Shown here piece by piece: positions 49,613-58,411 of a stretch of 64,000 nt of DNA. Within the stretch, counting starts at the first letter, position 1; the number at the start of each line of letters is the position of its first letter. The translations under genes were made by a program, and so were the position numbers. The notes under the pieces were generated by a model. That model made no database searches. It had not been told where the DNA came from and worked only from the letters and a program-made list of their open reading frames with translations. This DNA is from Cellulomonas shaoxiangyii. Lineage in GTDB: Bacteria; Actinomycetota; Actinomycetes; Actinomycetales; Cellulomonadaceae. The stretch covers positions 1,674,001-1,738,000 of the forward strand of contig NZ_CP039291.1 in the NCBI RefSeq assembly GCF_004798685.1. The letters are read 5' to 3'.

Positions 49613-50062
49613 ATGGCGCTCCAGGCGATGGGCGTGCAGGGCTGGGAGGCGCGCCCGGTGCAGTCGAAGGCGTCGGTGTCGTTGGCGACGGGTGCGCTGA
49701 CGGCGGCCCAGGTGCTCGACCTCGCGACGCAGGCCGCCGCGGCGGTCGAGGACGCGCAGGGATGGGTGCGGCCGCTGGACCGTGAGGCGAACCGGCTGCG
49801 GATGGTCGTGCGCGACCTCACGCGCGAGGACAACGAGCCGGTCCTGCACTTCGACGTCGAGGTGGACCGCGCGGTGGGGCGGGTCACGGCGCGCACGGTC
49901 ATCCAGAGCTTCGTGCTCAAGCAGTCGGCGATGTCGGGGCTCGTGCCGATGACCAAGCGGAAGATCGCCGGCTTCACCGCGTACCGGGCGTTCATGCAGC
50001 GCTACGCGGCGATGGTGTCGGCCGCCGATGCCGGCGCGCACGTGTCCTACAGCGGCGACTGA
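49613..50062 (+). CDS. Unknown protein between coaE and uvrB
   Basis: 149 aa, not recognised. ATG 49613 has GGAGGG (49604-49609) a few bases upstream. Predicted alpha/beta: a helix (about 33-44, [19 protein letters not shown]), then three strands, [24 protein letters not shown] and [12 protein letters not shown], then [18 protein letters not shown] helix. No signal peptide, membrane segment, cysteine or known motif. The low number of membrane or catalytic features suggests a small soluble protein. It precedes uvrB by 77 bases, but uvrB has its own promoter, so a repair role is not implied. Confidence 0.72.
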   Translation: MALQAMGVQGWEARPVQSKASVSLATGALTAAQVLDLATQAAAAVEDAQGWVRPLDREANRLRMVVRDLTREDNEPVLHFDVEVDRAVGRVTARTVIQSFVLKQSAMSGLVPMTKRKIAGFTAYRAFMQRYAAMVSAADAGAHVSYSGD

Positions 50063-50126
50063 CGGCCGGGCGTACGCCCTGGGCGGACGCCCGGACCCGG
50101 ACGCCACGTGTGTCGGTGGTCGGTCG

Positions 50127-50132
50127 TACCGT
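50127..50132 (+). promoter_or_regulatory. -10 box (TACCGT) of uvrB, leaderless type
   Basis: TACCGT, seven bases, ATG 50140. I see no LexA-type box near it. Confidence 0.5.
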
Positions 50133-50139
50133 TGACGTC

Positions 50140-52239
<2,100 letters not shown>

Positions 52240-52245
<6 letters not shown>

Positions 52246-52265
52246 CACGACCGGCCTGACACGAC
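52240..52265 (+). repeat. Tandem duplication of GCCTGACACGAC at the uvrB stop
   Basis: Two copies, 14 bases apart (52240-52251 and 52254-52265). The first holds the last codon and stop of uvrB. Probably a small slippage duplication. Confidence 0.7.
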
Positions 52266-52278
52266 AGGGGACGACGAC

Positions 52279-52716
52279 GTGGACCGCAGGATGCAGCTGA
52301 CCTTCGACGCGCTCGACCCGCGCGCGCTCGGCACGTTCTGGGCCCACGTGCTCGGTTACGTCGAGGAGCCGGCGCCGGACGGCTTCGCCGACTGGGAGGC
52401 GGCACTGCGGGCCTGGGGGATGCCGGAGGAGCGGTGGAACGACGGCTACGCCATCGTCGACCCCGCCGGCGCGGGGCCACGGGTCTTCCTCCAGCGCGTA
52501 CCGGAGGGGAAGTCGGCGAAGAACCGGGTGCACCTCGACGTCGGGCTGCCCGGCGCGGGCCCCCGCGGCGCGGAACCGGACCGGGCCGCCGTGCGCGCCC
52601 GGGCGGCGGAGCTCGCCGACCTGGGAGCGCAGGTGGTGCGGGAGTTCGACGAGCCGGGCTCCGGCTACTGGATCGTGCTGCTCGACCCCGAGGGCAACGA
52701 GTTCTGCCTGGTCTGA
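52279..52716 (+). CDS. VOC/glyoxalase-like protein
   Basis: 145 aa of the vicinal oxygen chelate superfamily, close to the Glyoxalase_6 type. Begins LTFDALDPRALGTFWAHVLGY and ends with NRVHLDV, then VLLDPEGNEFCLV, in which the glutamate of EGNEF is a metal-ligand position. The histidine of NRVHLDV is the other likely ligand. Substrate unknown. GTG 52279 follows AGGGGAC, 33 bases after uvrB, so it may be read from the uvrB transcript. Confidence 0.82.
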   Translation: MDRRMQLTFDALDPRALGTFWAHVLGYVEEPAPDGFADWEAALRAWGMPEERWNDGYAIVDPAGAGPRVFLQRVPEGKSAKNRVHLDVGLPGAGPRGAEPDRAAVRARAAELADLGAQVVREFDEPGSGYWIVLLDPEGNEFCLV

Positions 52717-52817
52717 GCACCCCGCGCCCGGCCGCGGCACCCGCCCCGTACGGGCGGTGACGCAGCGCACCCTGCGCCCTCCGCGGCTCCCGGGGGACCG
52801 GGGTGGGCCCCGGCACC

Positions 52818-52823
52818 TATGAT
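52818..52823 (+). promoter_or_regulatory. -10 box (TATGAT) of terC
   Basis: TATGAT, seven or so bases before the first base of the riboswitch P1 stem (52830). The transcript probably starts at the aptamer edge. Confidence 0.6.
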
Positions 52824-52829
52824 GGGCCG

Positions 52830-52988
52830 CGGAGGGGAGTACTCCCCACGACGTCATCGTCATCACGGTCGCCAGCGTTGCCGGCCCGGTGCGTCGGCTG
52901 CGTCGCACGCCTCGGGCCCGCTGGGCCGACGCGTGCGCGGGCGGAAGAGACCTCCGGTCATCCGTCGTACCGATCGAGAGGTCCTGTT
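52830..52988 (+). promoter_or_regulatory. yybP-ykoY (manganese) riboswitch controlling terC
   Basis: Matches the yybP-ykoY pattern. P1 strand CGGAGG (52830-52835) overlaps the conserved GGGGAGTA (52834-52841); CGTCAT occurs twice (52852-52863) in the L3 region; AGAGACC (52946-52952) runs into the other P1 strand CCTCCG (52951-52956). Between them is a GC-rich dyad of about 80 bases. The expression platform is visible: GACCTC (52949-52954) is exactly complementary to GAGGTC (52978-52983), which covers the ribosome binding site GAGAGG (52976-52981). P1 and this pairing exclude each other, so Mn2+ binding should expose the site and turn translation on. From memory of the family; not searched. 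Confidence 0.8.
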
Positions 52989-54062
52989 GTGGACGTTCCT
53001 GTCTGGGTGTGGGCCGTCACCGTCGGCGCCATCGTGCTCATGCTCGCCGTGGACTACGTCGGCCACGTGCGCTCGCCGCACGAGCCGACGCTGCGCGAGT
53101 CCGCGTGGTGGTCCGCCGGCTACGTGAGCATCGCCGTGCTGTTCGGCGTGGTGGTGTGGATCGTCGCGGGCGGCACGTACGGCGGTGAGTACTTCGCCGG
53201 GTACATCACCGAGAAGAGCCTGTCGATCGACAACCTCTTCGTGTTCGTGCTCATCATGGCGAGCTTCCGCGTCCCGCGGCTCTACCAGCAGAAGGTGCTG
53301 CTGATCGGCATCACCATCGCGCTCGTCCTGCGGACGATCTTCATCTTCGTCGGTGCGGCCTTCATCGAGCGGTTCAGCGCGATCTTCTACCTGTTCGGCG
53401 CCTTCCTGCTGTACACCGCGTGGGCGCAGATCCGCTCGGGCAGCGAGGAGGAGGGCGACTTCAAGGAGAACGCCGTCCTCCGCCTGACACGGCGCCTGTT
53501 CCCGACGACCGACGACTACGTCGGCGACAAGATGATCGTGCGCCGCGACGGCCGCCGGTACATGACGCCGATGCTCATCGTGATGGTCGCGATCGGCACG
53601 GCCGACATCATCTTCGCGGTCGACTCGATCCCCGCGATCTTCGGGCTGACGCAGGAGACGTACCTCGTCTTCGCCGCGAACGCGTTCTCGCTGCTCGGGC
53701 TGCGCCAGCTGTTCTTCCTCATCGACGGCCTGCTCGACAAGCTCGTCTACCTGTCCTACGGCCTCGGCGCGATCCTCGGGTTCATCGGCATCAAGCTCGT
53801 CATCCACGCCCTGCACACGAACGAGCTGCCCTTCATCAACGGCGGCGAGCACGTCACGGCCGTCCCGGAGATCTCCACGCCGGTGTCCCTCGGGTTCATC
53901 CTCGTGACGCTGGTCCTGACCACGGTCCTGTCGCTGCGACGGACGCGGCGCGACGCGACCGCGAGCGCTCTGCAGCACGCCTCCGCCCAGGAGGCGCAGC
54001 TCGGCGTCCAGCTCGACGGGACCGACGACGCAGCCACGGAGACGGACGACCGCCGGTCGTGA
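52989..54062 (+). CDS. TerC/Alx family integral membrane protein (probable metal exporter)
   Basis: 357 aa with eight or nine membrane segments. The acidic membrane residues of the family are in MLAVDYVGHV, EKSLSIDNLFVFVLIMASF and GTADIIFAVDSIPAIFGLTQ. TerC/Alx proteins in other bacteria export Mn2+ (some assist metallation of secreted proteins). The loop between segments is charged (GSEEEGDFKEN) and the C-terminal tail is acidic. GTG 52989 follows GAGAGG by seven bases. Control by the yybP-ykoY riboswitch fits Mn2+ efflux. A convergent hairpin follows. Confidence 0.92.
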   Translation: MDVPVWVWAVTVGAIVLMLAVDYVGHVRSPHEPTLRESAWWSAGYVSIAVLFGVVVWIVAGGTYGGEYFAGYITEKSLSIDNLFVFVLIMASFRVPRLYQQKVLLIGITIALVLRTIFIFVGAAFIERFSAIFYLFGAFLLYTAWAQIRSGSEEEGDFKENAVLRLTRRLFPTTDDYVGDKMIVRRDGRRYMTPMLIVMVAIGTADIIFAVDSIPAIFGLTQETYLVFAANAFSLLGLRQLFFLIDGLLDKLVYLSYGLGAILGFIGIKLVIHALHTNELPFINGGEHVTAVPEISTPVSLGFILVTLVLTTVLSLRRTRRDATASALQHASAQEAQLGVQLDGTDDAATETDDRRS

Positions 54063-54070
54063 CGCACGGG

Positions 54071-54094
54071 CGGGCCACCCCCTCCGGTGGCCCG
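54071..54094 (+). terminator. Hairpin between terC and yciI-like gene
   Basis: CGGGCCACC, loop CCCTCC, GGTGGCCCG: nine perfect pairs, starting eight bases after the terC stop and 26 from the convergent gene. Confidence 0.6.
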
Positions 54095-54120
54095 TCCCGG
54101 CCCCTCGCCGCCCCGACGGG

Positions 54121-54414
54121 TCAGTCGGCGGCGGCCCAGGGGCCGAGCACGAGCTGCCAGGTGCGCACCTCGGTCGCGGCGACGAGACCCTCGCGCGCGA
54201 ACGGGTCCTGGCGCAGCAGCGCGCGCACGGCCTCCTCGTCCTGCGCTCGCAGGACGAGGAGGGCGCCGGCCGCGGCGTCGTCGGCGAACGGTCCCGAGCC
54301 GAGCAGCGCGCCGGCGTCGGCCAGCCCGGCGAGCCACGCGCGGTGCTCGGGGCGCACCGCGTCGCGCACGTCCGTGCGGTCGTCGTAGGTGTAGCGGACG
54401 GCGAAGAGCGTCAT
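54121..54414 (-). CDS. YciI/YCII-domain protein
   Basis: 97 aa. Ferredoxin-like fold of the YCII family: MTLFAVRYTYDD start, RPEHRAWLAGLADAGALLGSGPF, with the histidine of RPEH and an acidic cluster in FADDAAAG, and LRQDPFAREGLV typical of this family. Function unclear; some members are tied to dehydrochlorination or to one-carbon steps. ATG 54414 follows CAGGAT by six bases on the minus strand, so it is leaderless. Diverges from the acyl-CoA dehydrogenase unit. Confidence 0.85.
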   Translation of the reverse strand: MTLFAVRYTYDDRTDVRDAVRPEHRAWLAGLADAGALLGSGPFADDAAAGALLVLRAQDEEAVRALLRQDPFAREGLVAATEVRTWQLVLGPWAAAD

Positions 54415-54420
54415 GGCGTC

Positions 54421-54426
54421 ATCCTG
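54421..54426 (-). promoter_or_regulatory. -10 box (CAGGAT) of the yciI-like gene, leaderless type
   Basis: Minus strand: CAGGAT, six bases (GACGCC), ATG 54414. Confidence 0.45.
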
Positions 54427-54486
54427 CCGCAGGTGACGACCGCCACGGAGGCGGGCCCGCCCGGCGGTCCGGCCGCGCGGCGGTGG

Positions 54487-54492
54487 CAGAGT
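54487..54492 (+). promoter_or_regulatory. -10 box (CAGAGT) of the upstream ORF/acyl-CoA dehydrogenase unit
   Basis: CAGAGT, six bases (GGACGC), ATG 54499: leaderless geometry for a nine-codon ORF. Confidence 0.4.
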
Positions 54493-54498
54493 GGACGC

Positions 54499-54528
54499 AT
54501 GACCTCCACGACGGGCGGTGGCCGGTGA
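54499..54528 (+). CDS. Nine-codon leaderless upstream ORF (MTSTTGGGR)
   Basis: ATG 54499 lies six bases after a -10 box and reads nine codons to a TGA (54526-54528) that overlaps the GTG start (54525) of the acyl-CoA dehydrogenase (GTGA). Frame differs from the dehydrogenase, so it is not an alternative start of that gene. A short leaderless ORF in this position would let ribosomes terminate and re-initiate on the next gene. No Cys or Trp codons that would mark a classic attenuator. Real expression is not proven. Confidence 0.4.
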   Translation: MTSTTGGGR

Positions 54529-55688
54529 CCCGGTCCCTGCGCACGCTGCTGACCGACGACCTGCTCGCGCGCGTGCACGGCCGCGCCGACGCGCACGACC
54601 GGGACAACACGTTCCCGCACGACGACCTCGCCGACCTCGTCGCGGCGGGCTACCTCACCGCGTTCGTCCCCGAGCGCCTCGGCGGTGCGGGCCTCACGCT
54701 CGAGGAGGTCGCACGCGAGCAGGCGCGTCTCGCCGCCGCGGCGCCCGCCACGGCGCTGGCCGTCAACATGCACCTCGTCGTCACCGGTCTCGCGGCGGTC
54801 CTCGTCGCCCGCGGGGACGACTCCGTGGAGCACGTGCTGCGCGACGCCGCCGCGGGCGAGGTGTTCGCGTTCGGCAACTCGGAGGCCGGCAACGACCTCG
54901 TCATGTTCGGCTCGCGGACGCGGGCCGAGCGGACGCAGGACGGCGGGTACCGGTACTACGGCACGAAGATCTTCACGTCCCTGTCGCCCGTGTGGACGCG
55001 CCTGGCGACGTTCGGGCTCGACGACGCCGACCCGGACGACCCCCGCCTCGTGCACGGCGTCGTCTCCCGCGCCGACGGCGGCGTCACGACGAAGGACGAC
55101 TGGGACACGCTCGGCATGCGCGCCACGCAGTCCGCGACGACGGTGCTCGACGGCGCGTACGCACCCGCCGACCGGGTGCACCGTCGCCTGCCCGTCGGAC
55201 CGAGCGCCGACCCGTTCATCTTCGCGCTGTTCGCCGTGTTCGAGGTCCTCCTCGCCGCGGTGTACACCGGGATCGGGCGCCGGGCCCTCGAGCTGGGCGT
55301 GCAGCACGCGCGGCGCCGGACGTCGTTCAAGCACGGCGGCCGCAGCTACGCGCAGGACCCCGACATCCGCTGGAAGGTCGCCGATGCGGCCCTCGCGCAG
55401 GACGGCGCGGAGCTCCAGGTGTTCGCCCTCGCGCGCGACGTCGACGAGCAGGCCGACCACGGCGTGCGGTGGTTCGCGCAGCTCGTCGGCCTCAAGGTGC
55501 GCGCGACGGAGACGGCGCGCGACGTGGTGGACCTCGCGCTGCGGGTGTCCGGCGGCGGCGCGTACTTCACGGGGAGCGAGCTGGCACGCCTCTACCGGGA
55601 CGTGCTGGCCGGCATCTACCACCCGTCGGACGACGAGTCGGCGCACGCGACCGTCGCGGCGTCGGTCCTGGGACCGCTCGAGGGCTGA
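54525..55688 (+). CDS. Acyl-CoA dehydrogenase family protein
   Basis: 387-aa flavoprotein dehydrogenase/oxidoreductase. The N-terminal helical part has PERLGGAGLTLEEVAREQ, the middle FAD/substrate part has FGNSEAGNDLVMFGSRT and DWDTLGMRATQSATTVLDGAY, and the C-terminal helices include ARRRTSFKHGGRSYAQDPDI and LKVRATETARDVVDLALRVSGGGAYF (in pieces). No clear catalytic glutamate of the acyl-CoA dehydrogenase type is visible to me near the expected place, so it may belong to the hydroxylase/oxidase side branch. GTG 54525 overlaps the stop of a leaderless mini-ORF and has only a poor ribosome binding site, which is why coupling is proposed. Confidence 0.85.
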   Translation: MTRSLRTLLTDDLLARVHGRADAHDRDNTFPHDDLADLVAAGYLTAFVPERLGGAGLTLEEVAREQARLAAAAPATALAVNMHLVVTGLAAVLVARGDDSVEHVLRDAAAGEVFAFGNSEAGNDLVMFGSRTRAERTQDGGYRYYGTKIFTSLSPVWTRLATFGLDDADPDDPRLVHGVVSRADGGVTTKDDWDTLGMRATQSATTVLDGAYAPADRVHRRLPVGPSADPFIFALFAVFEVLLAAVYTGIGRRALELGVQHARRRTSFKHGGRSYAQDPDIRWKVADAALAQDGAELQVFALARDVDEQADHGVRWFAQLVGLKVRATETARDVVDLALRVSGGGAYFTGSELARLYRDVLAGIYHPSDDESAHATVAASVLGPLEG

Positions 55689-55711
55689 CCGCGGGCGGCG
55701 CCGACGGCCGG

Positions 55712-56419
55712 TCACCACCCCCGCGCGCGCCACTCGGTGAGGTGCGGGCGCTCGGCGCCGAGGGTGGTGTCCCGCCCGTGCCCGGGGTACACCCACGTGG
55801 CGTCGTCGAAGCGGTCGAACACCCGCGCGACGACGTCGTCCATCAGCTGGGCGAACCGGTCCGGGTCCCCTCCCGTCGCCCCCACGCCGCCCGGGAAGAG
55901 GCTGTCGCCCGTGAACAGGTGCACGCGGCCGGGGACGGCGTCGGGGGCGGTGACGCGATCCGGCTCGCGCAGGGCGAGCGCGACGGATCCCGGCGTGTGC
56001 CCCCGCAGCGCGACGACCTCGAGCACCAGGTGACCGAGCGTGAGGGTGTCGCCGTCCACGAGCCGGCGGCGGACCGGGCGGCCCACGGCGTCGGCGATCG
56101 CGTCGGCGTCGTCGGCGCCCGCGGCGAGCGTCGCGCCGGTCACGGCCTCCACCGAGGCCAGGGCGCCGACGTGGTCGGCGTGGCGGTGCGTCGTGAGCAG
56201 GACGTCGAGCCGCGCCGAGCCGGAACCCTCGCGGACGAGCGCGAGCAGCCGGTCGGGGTCGGCGGCCGCGTCGAGGAGCAGCTGCGCGCCCGAGCGCCGG
56301 CACGTCACGAGGTAGCCGTTGTTGTCGGACGGCCCGACGGCGACCTTGCGGATCTCGGCGTCGTCCAGCACGCGCACCGCCGTCGGCCCGCCGACCCGCA
56401 CGTCCCCGGTGTAGGTCAC
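55712..56419 (-). CDS. MBL-fold metallo-hydrolase (glyoxalase II-like)
   Basis: 235 aa. Metal ligands in TTHRHADHVG (HxHxDH), LRGHTPGSVAL, FTGDSLFPGGVG and VYPGHGRDTTLG, the full glyoxalase II pattern. The head VGPSDNNGYLVTC is typical of actinobacterial relatives that act on mycothiol or hydroxyacyl thioesters. GTG 56419 overlaps the GH15 stop (GTGA), so the two are in one unit. Confidence 0.9.
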   Translation of the reverse strand: MTYTGDVRVGGPTAVRVLDDAEIRKVAVGPSDNNGYLVTCRRSGAQLLLDAAADPDRLLALVREGSGSARLDVLLTTHRHADHVGALASVEAVTGATLAAGADDADAIADAVGRPVRRRLVDGDTLTLGHLVLEVVALRGHTPGSVALALREPDRVTAPDAVPGRVHLFTGDSLFPGGVGATGGDPDRFAQLMDDVVARVFDRFDDATWVYPGHGRDTTLGAERPHLTEWRARGW

Positions 56420-58287
56420 GTCGCATCCTCCCGACCGGCCGTGGCCGGCTCCGCTCGCCGCCCCGCGGCGCGCCGCTGGGCGAGGTCGTGGCTGTGCGCG
56501 GCCCGCACGAGCGCGAGGTGCGACAGCGCCTGCGGGACGTTGCCGAGCATCCTGCCGGTCGCCGGGTCGTACTGCTCGGCCAGCAGGCCCAGCTCGCCCC
56601 CGAGCGGGACGAGCGCGTCGAGGACGGCCGTCGCGCCCGCGAGGTCGTCGGCGCGGGCGAGGGCGTCGGCGAGCCAGAACGAGCACGCGAGGAACGGCGC
56701 CTCGGCGCCCGCGAGCCCGTCGTCCGTCCGGTCCGTGCGGTAGCGCAGCACGAGGCCCGGCGCGACCTCGAGCTCGGCGCGCACGGCGGCGATCGTGGCG
56801 AGCACGCGCGGGTCCTGTGCGGGCAGGAAGCCGACCTGCGGGAGCTGCAGGAGCGACGCGTCGGTGTGCCGGGCGCCGTAGTGCTGAACGAACGTCCCGA
56901 GCTCGGCGGACCACCCGTGCTCGAGCACCTCGGCGTGGATCTCGTCCCGCGTGGCGCGCCACCGCTCGAGGGGCGCGTCCAGCCCGTGGGTCTCCGCCGC
57001 GCGCACCGCACGGTCGACCGCGGCCCACGCCATGACCTTCGAGTGCGTGAAGTGGCGCGGCTCGCCGCGGACCTCCCAGATGCCGCGGTCGGGCTCCCTC
57101 CAGTCGGCCACCAGCGCCTCCACGAGGTGGCACTGGAGCGACCACGAGTCGTCCGTCTCCGCGAGGCCCGCCACGCGCGCCGTCGCGAGCGCGCTCATCA
57201 CCTCACCCAGGACGTCGTGCTGCACCTGCCCGACCGCGGCGTTCCCGACCCGCACCGGCCGTGAGCCCGCGTACCCGGGCAGGTGGTCGAGCGTCAGCTC
57301 CGGCAGGCGTCGACTGCCGTCGAGCCGGTACATGATCTGCAGGTCGCGAGGGTCTCCCGCGACCGCGCGCATGAGCCAGTCGCGCCACTCCGTCGCCTCC
57401 TCCCGGAACCCCTGCTCGATCAGCGCCTCGAGCGTGAGCGCCGCGTCGCGGAGCCAGCAGAACCGGTAGTCCCAGTTCCGTGCGCCGCCGGGGGACTCCG
57501 GGAGGGACGTCGTGGCCGCGGCCACGATGCCGCCCGTCGTCGCGTCGGTGAGCATCCGCAGGACCAGGAGCGAGCGGACGACCGCCTCCCGGTACGGGCC
57601 GGCGTAGGCGCAGTCGCGCGCCCACAGGCCCCAGGCGATGGCCGTGGAGTCGACGCGGTCCTCGATCGTCAGCCGCGGCGGGACCTCCGCCCACGACGGG
57701 ATCCAGGTGAGCGCCAGCTCGAGGTGCTCCCCGGCGGCCAGCACGACCTCGTCGCGGTGGTGCCGGTCGACCGCGTGGGGGAGCCGGTCGCCACGCAGGA
57801 CGAGCGAGTCGGGCCCCGCGAGCGCCCGGATCGTGTCGTTGCCCTCGGGGTCCCGCTCGTGCCGGACCCAGGGCTCCACGGACCCGTAGCCGAGGCGGAC
57901 GGTCCACTCGTGCGCGACCACGACCTCGCCCTGCGTGCACACCACGCGACGGACGAGGTCGGCGCGACCGTCGCCGAGCGGCATCGCGTCCGTCACCACG
58001 GCCGTGCCCGAGGGGGAGCGGTAGGTCGTCTCGAGCACGAACGAGTCGCCGCGCCAGCGTCGGGTCACCTCGGTCGCGTCGGGCACCGTGAGCAACCACC
58101 GCCCGTGATCGGGCGTGCCGAGCAGCGCGGCGAAGCAGGCGTCGGAGTCGAAGCGCGGCAGGCACAACCAGTCGACCGACCCGTGCAGGGACACGAGCGC
58201 GGCGGTGTGGCCGTCGCCGATGACCGCGTAGTCACCGATGGGGGACTGACCGGGCAGCAGGCGGGCCGGGGCGGGCGGGGTGGTCAT
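56416..58287 (-). CDS. GH15-family glycoside hydrolase (trehalase/glucoamylase type)
   Basis: 623 aa. N-terminal beta domain: [43 protein letters not shown] (in pieces). The (alpha/alpha)6 barrel has [26 protein letters not shown], seen in pieces as [15 protein letters not shown], then [18 protein letters not shown] and the late catalytic-side block [18 protein letters not shown]. Actinobacterial members include trehalases and glucoamylase-like enzymes; sequence alone does not decide. ATG 58287 follows a CATGCT box by seven bases; the in-frame ATG 58299 lies inside that box and is less likely. Diverges from uvrA. Confidence 0.88.
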   Translation of the reverse strand: MTTPPAPARLLPGQSPIGDYAVIGDGHTAALVSLHGSVDWLCLPRFDSDACFAALLGTPDHGRWLLTVPDATEVTRRWRGDSFVLETTYRSPSGTAVVTDAMPLGDGRADLVRRVVCTQGEVVVAHEWTVRLGYGSVEPWVRHERDPEGNDTIRALAGPDSLVLRGDRLPHAVDRHHRDEVVLAAGEHLELALTWIPSWAEVPPRLTIEDRVDSTAIAWGLWARDCAYAGPYREAVVRSLLVLRMLTDATTGGIVAAATTSLPESPGGARNWDYRFCWLRDAALTLEALIEQGFREEATEWRDWLMRAVAGDPRDLQIMYRLDGSRRLPELTLDHLPGYAGSRPVRVGNAAVGQVQHDVLGEVMSALATARVAGLAETDDSWSLQCHLVEALVADWREPDRGIWEVRGEPRHFTHSKVMAWAAVDRAVRAAETHGLDAPLERWRATRDEIHAEVLEHGWSAELGTFVQHYGARHTDASLLQLPQVGFLPAQDPRVLATIAAVRAELEVAPGLVLRYRTDRTDDGLAGAEAPFLACSFWLADALARADDLAGATAVLDALVPLGGELGLLAEQYDPATGRMLGNVPQALSHLALVRAAHSHDLAQRRAAGRRAEPATAGREDAT

Positions 58288-58294
58288 CGCGTCC

Positions 58295-58300
58295 AGCATG
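58295..58300 (-). promoter_or_regulatory. -10 box (CATGCT) of the GH15 gene, leaderless type
   Basis: Minus strand: CATGCT, seven bases, ATG 58287. Overlaps an alternative ATG. Confidence 0.35.
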
Positions 58301-58364
58301 GTGGGCGCCCGTCCCGGACGCGCGCCGGTCCGCGTCCGCCGGTGTTCCCCTCCGGCGAGTGACG

Positions 58365-58380
58365 TCGAACACGTGTGCGA
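58365..58380 (+). promoter_or_regulatory. LexA (SOS) box of uvrA
   Basis: TCGAACACGTGTGCGA differs from the actinobacterial LexA consensus TCGAAC-N4-GTTCGA at one base (G for T in the right half). It ends 17 bases before the -10, so it covers the -35 position, where LexA would block RNA polymerase. Confidence 0.75.
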
Positions 58381-58397
58381 TTGTCGGTCGCCGCACG

Positions 58398-58403
58398 TAG
58401 ACT
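58398..58403 (+). promoter_or_regulatory. -10 box (TAGACT) of uvrA
   Basis: TAGACT, eight bases, GTG 58412. Leaderless or nearly so. Confidence 0.6.
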
Positions 58404-58411
58404 CGTCCGCT

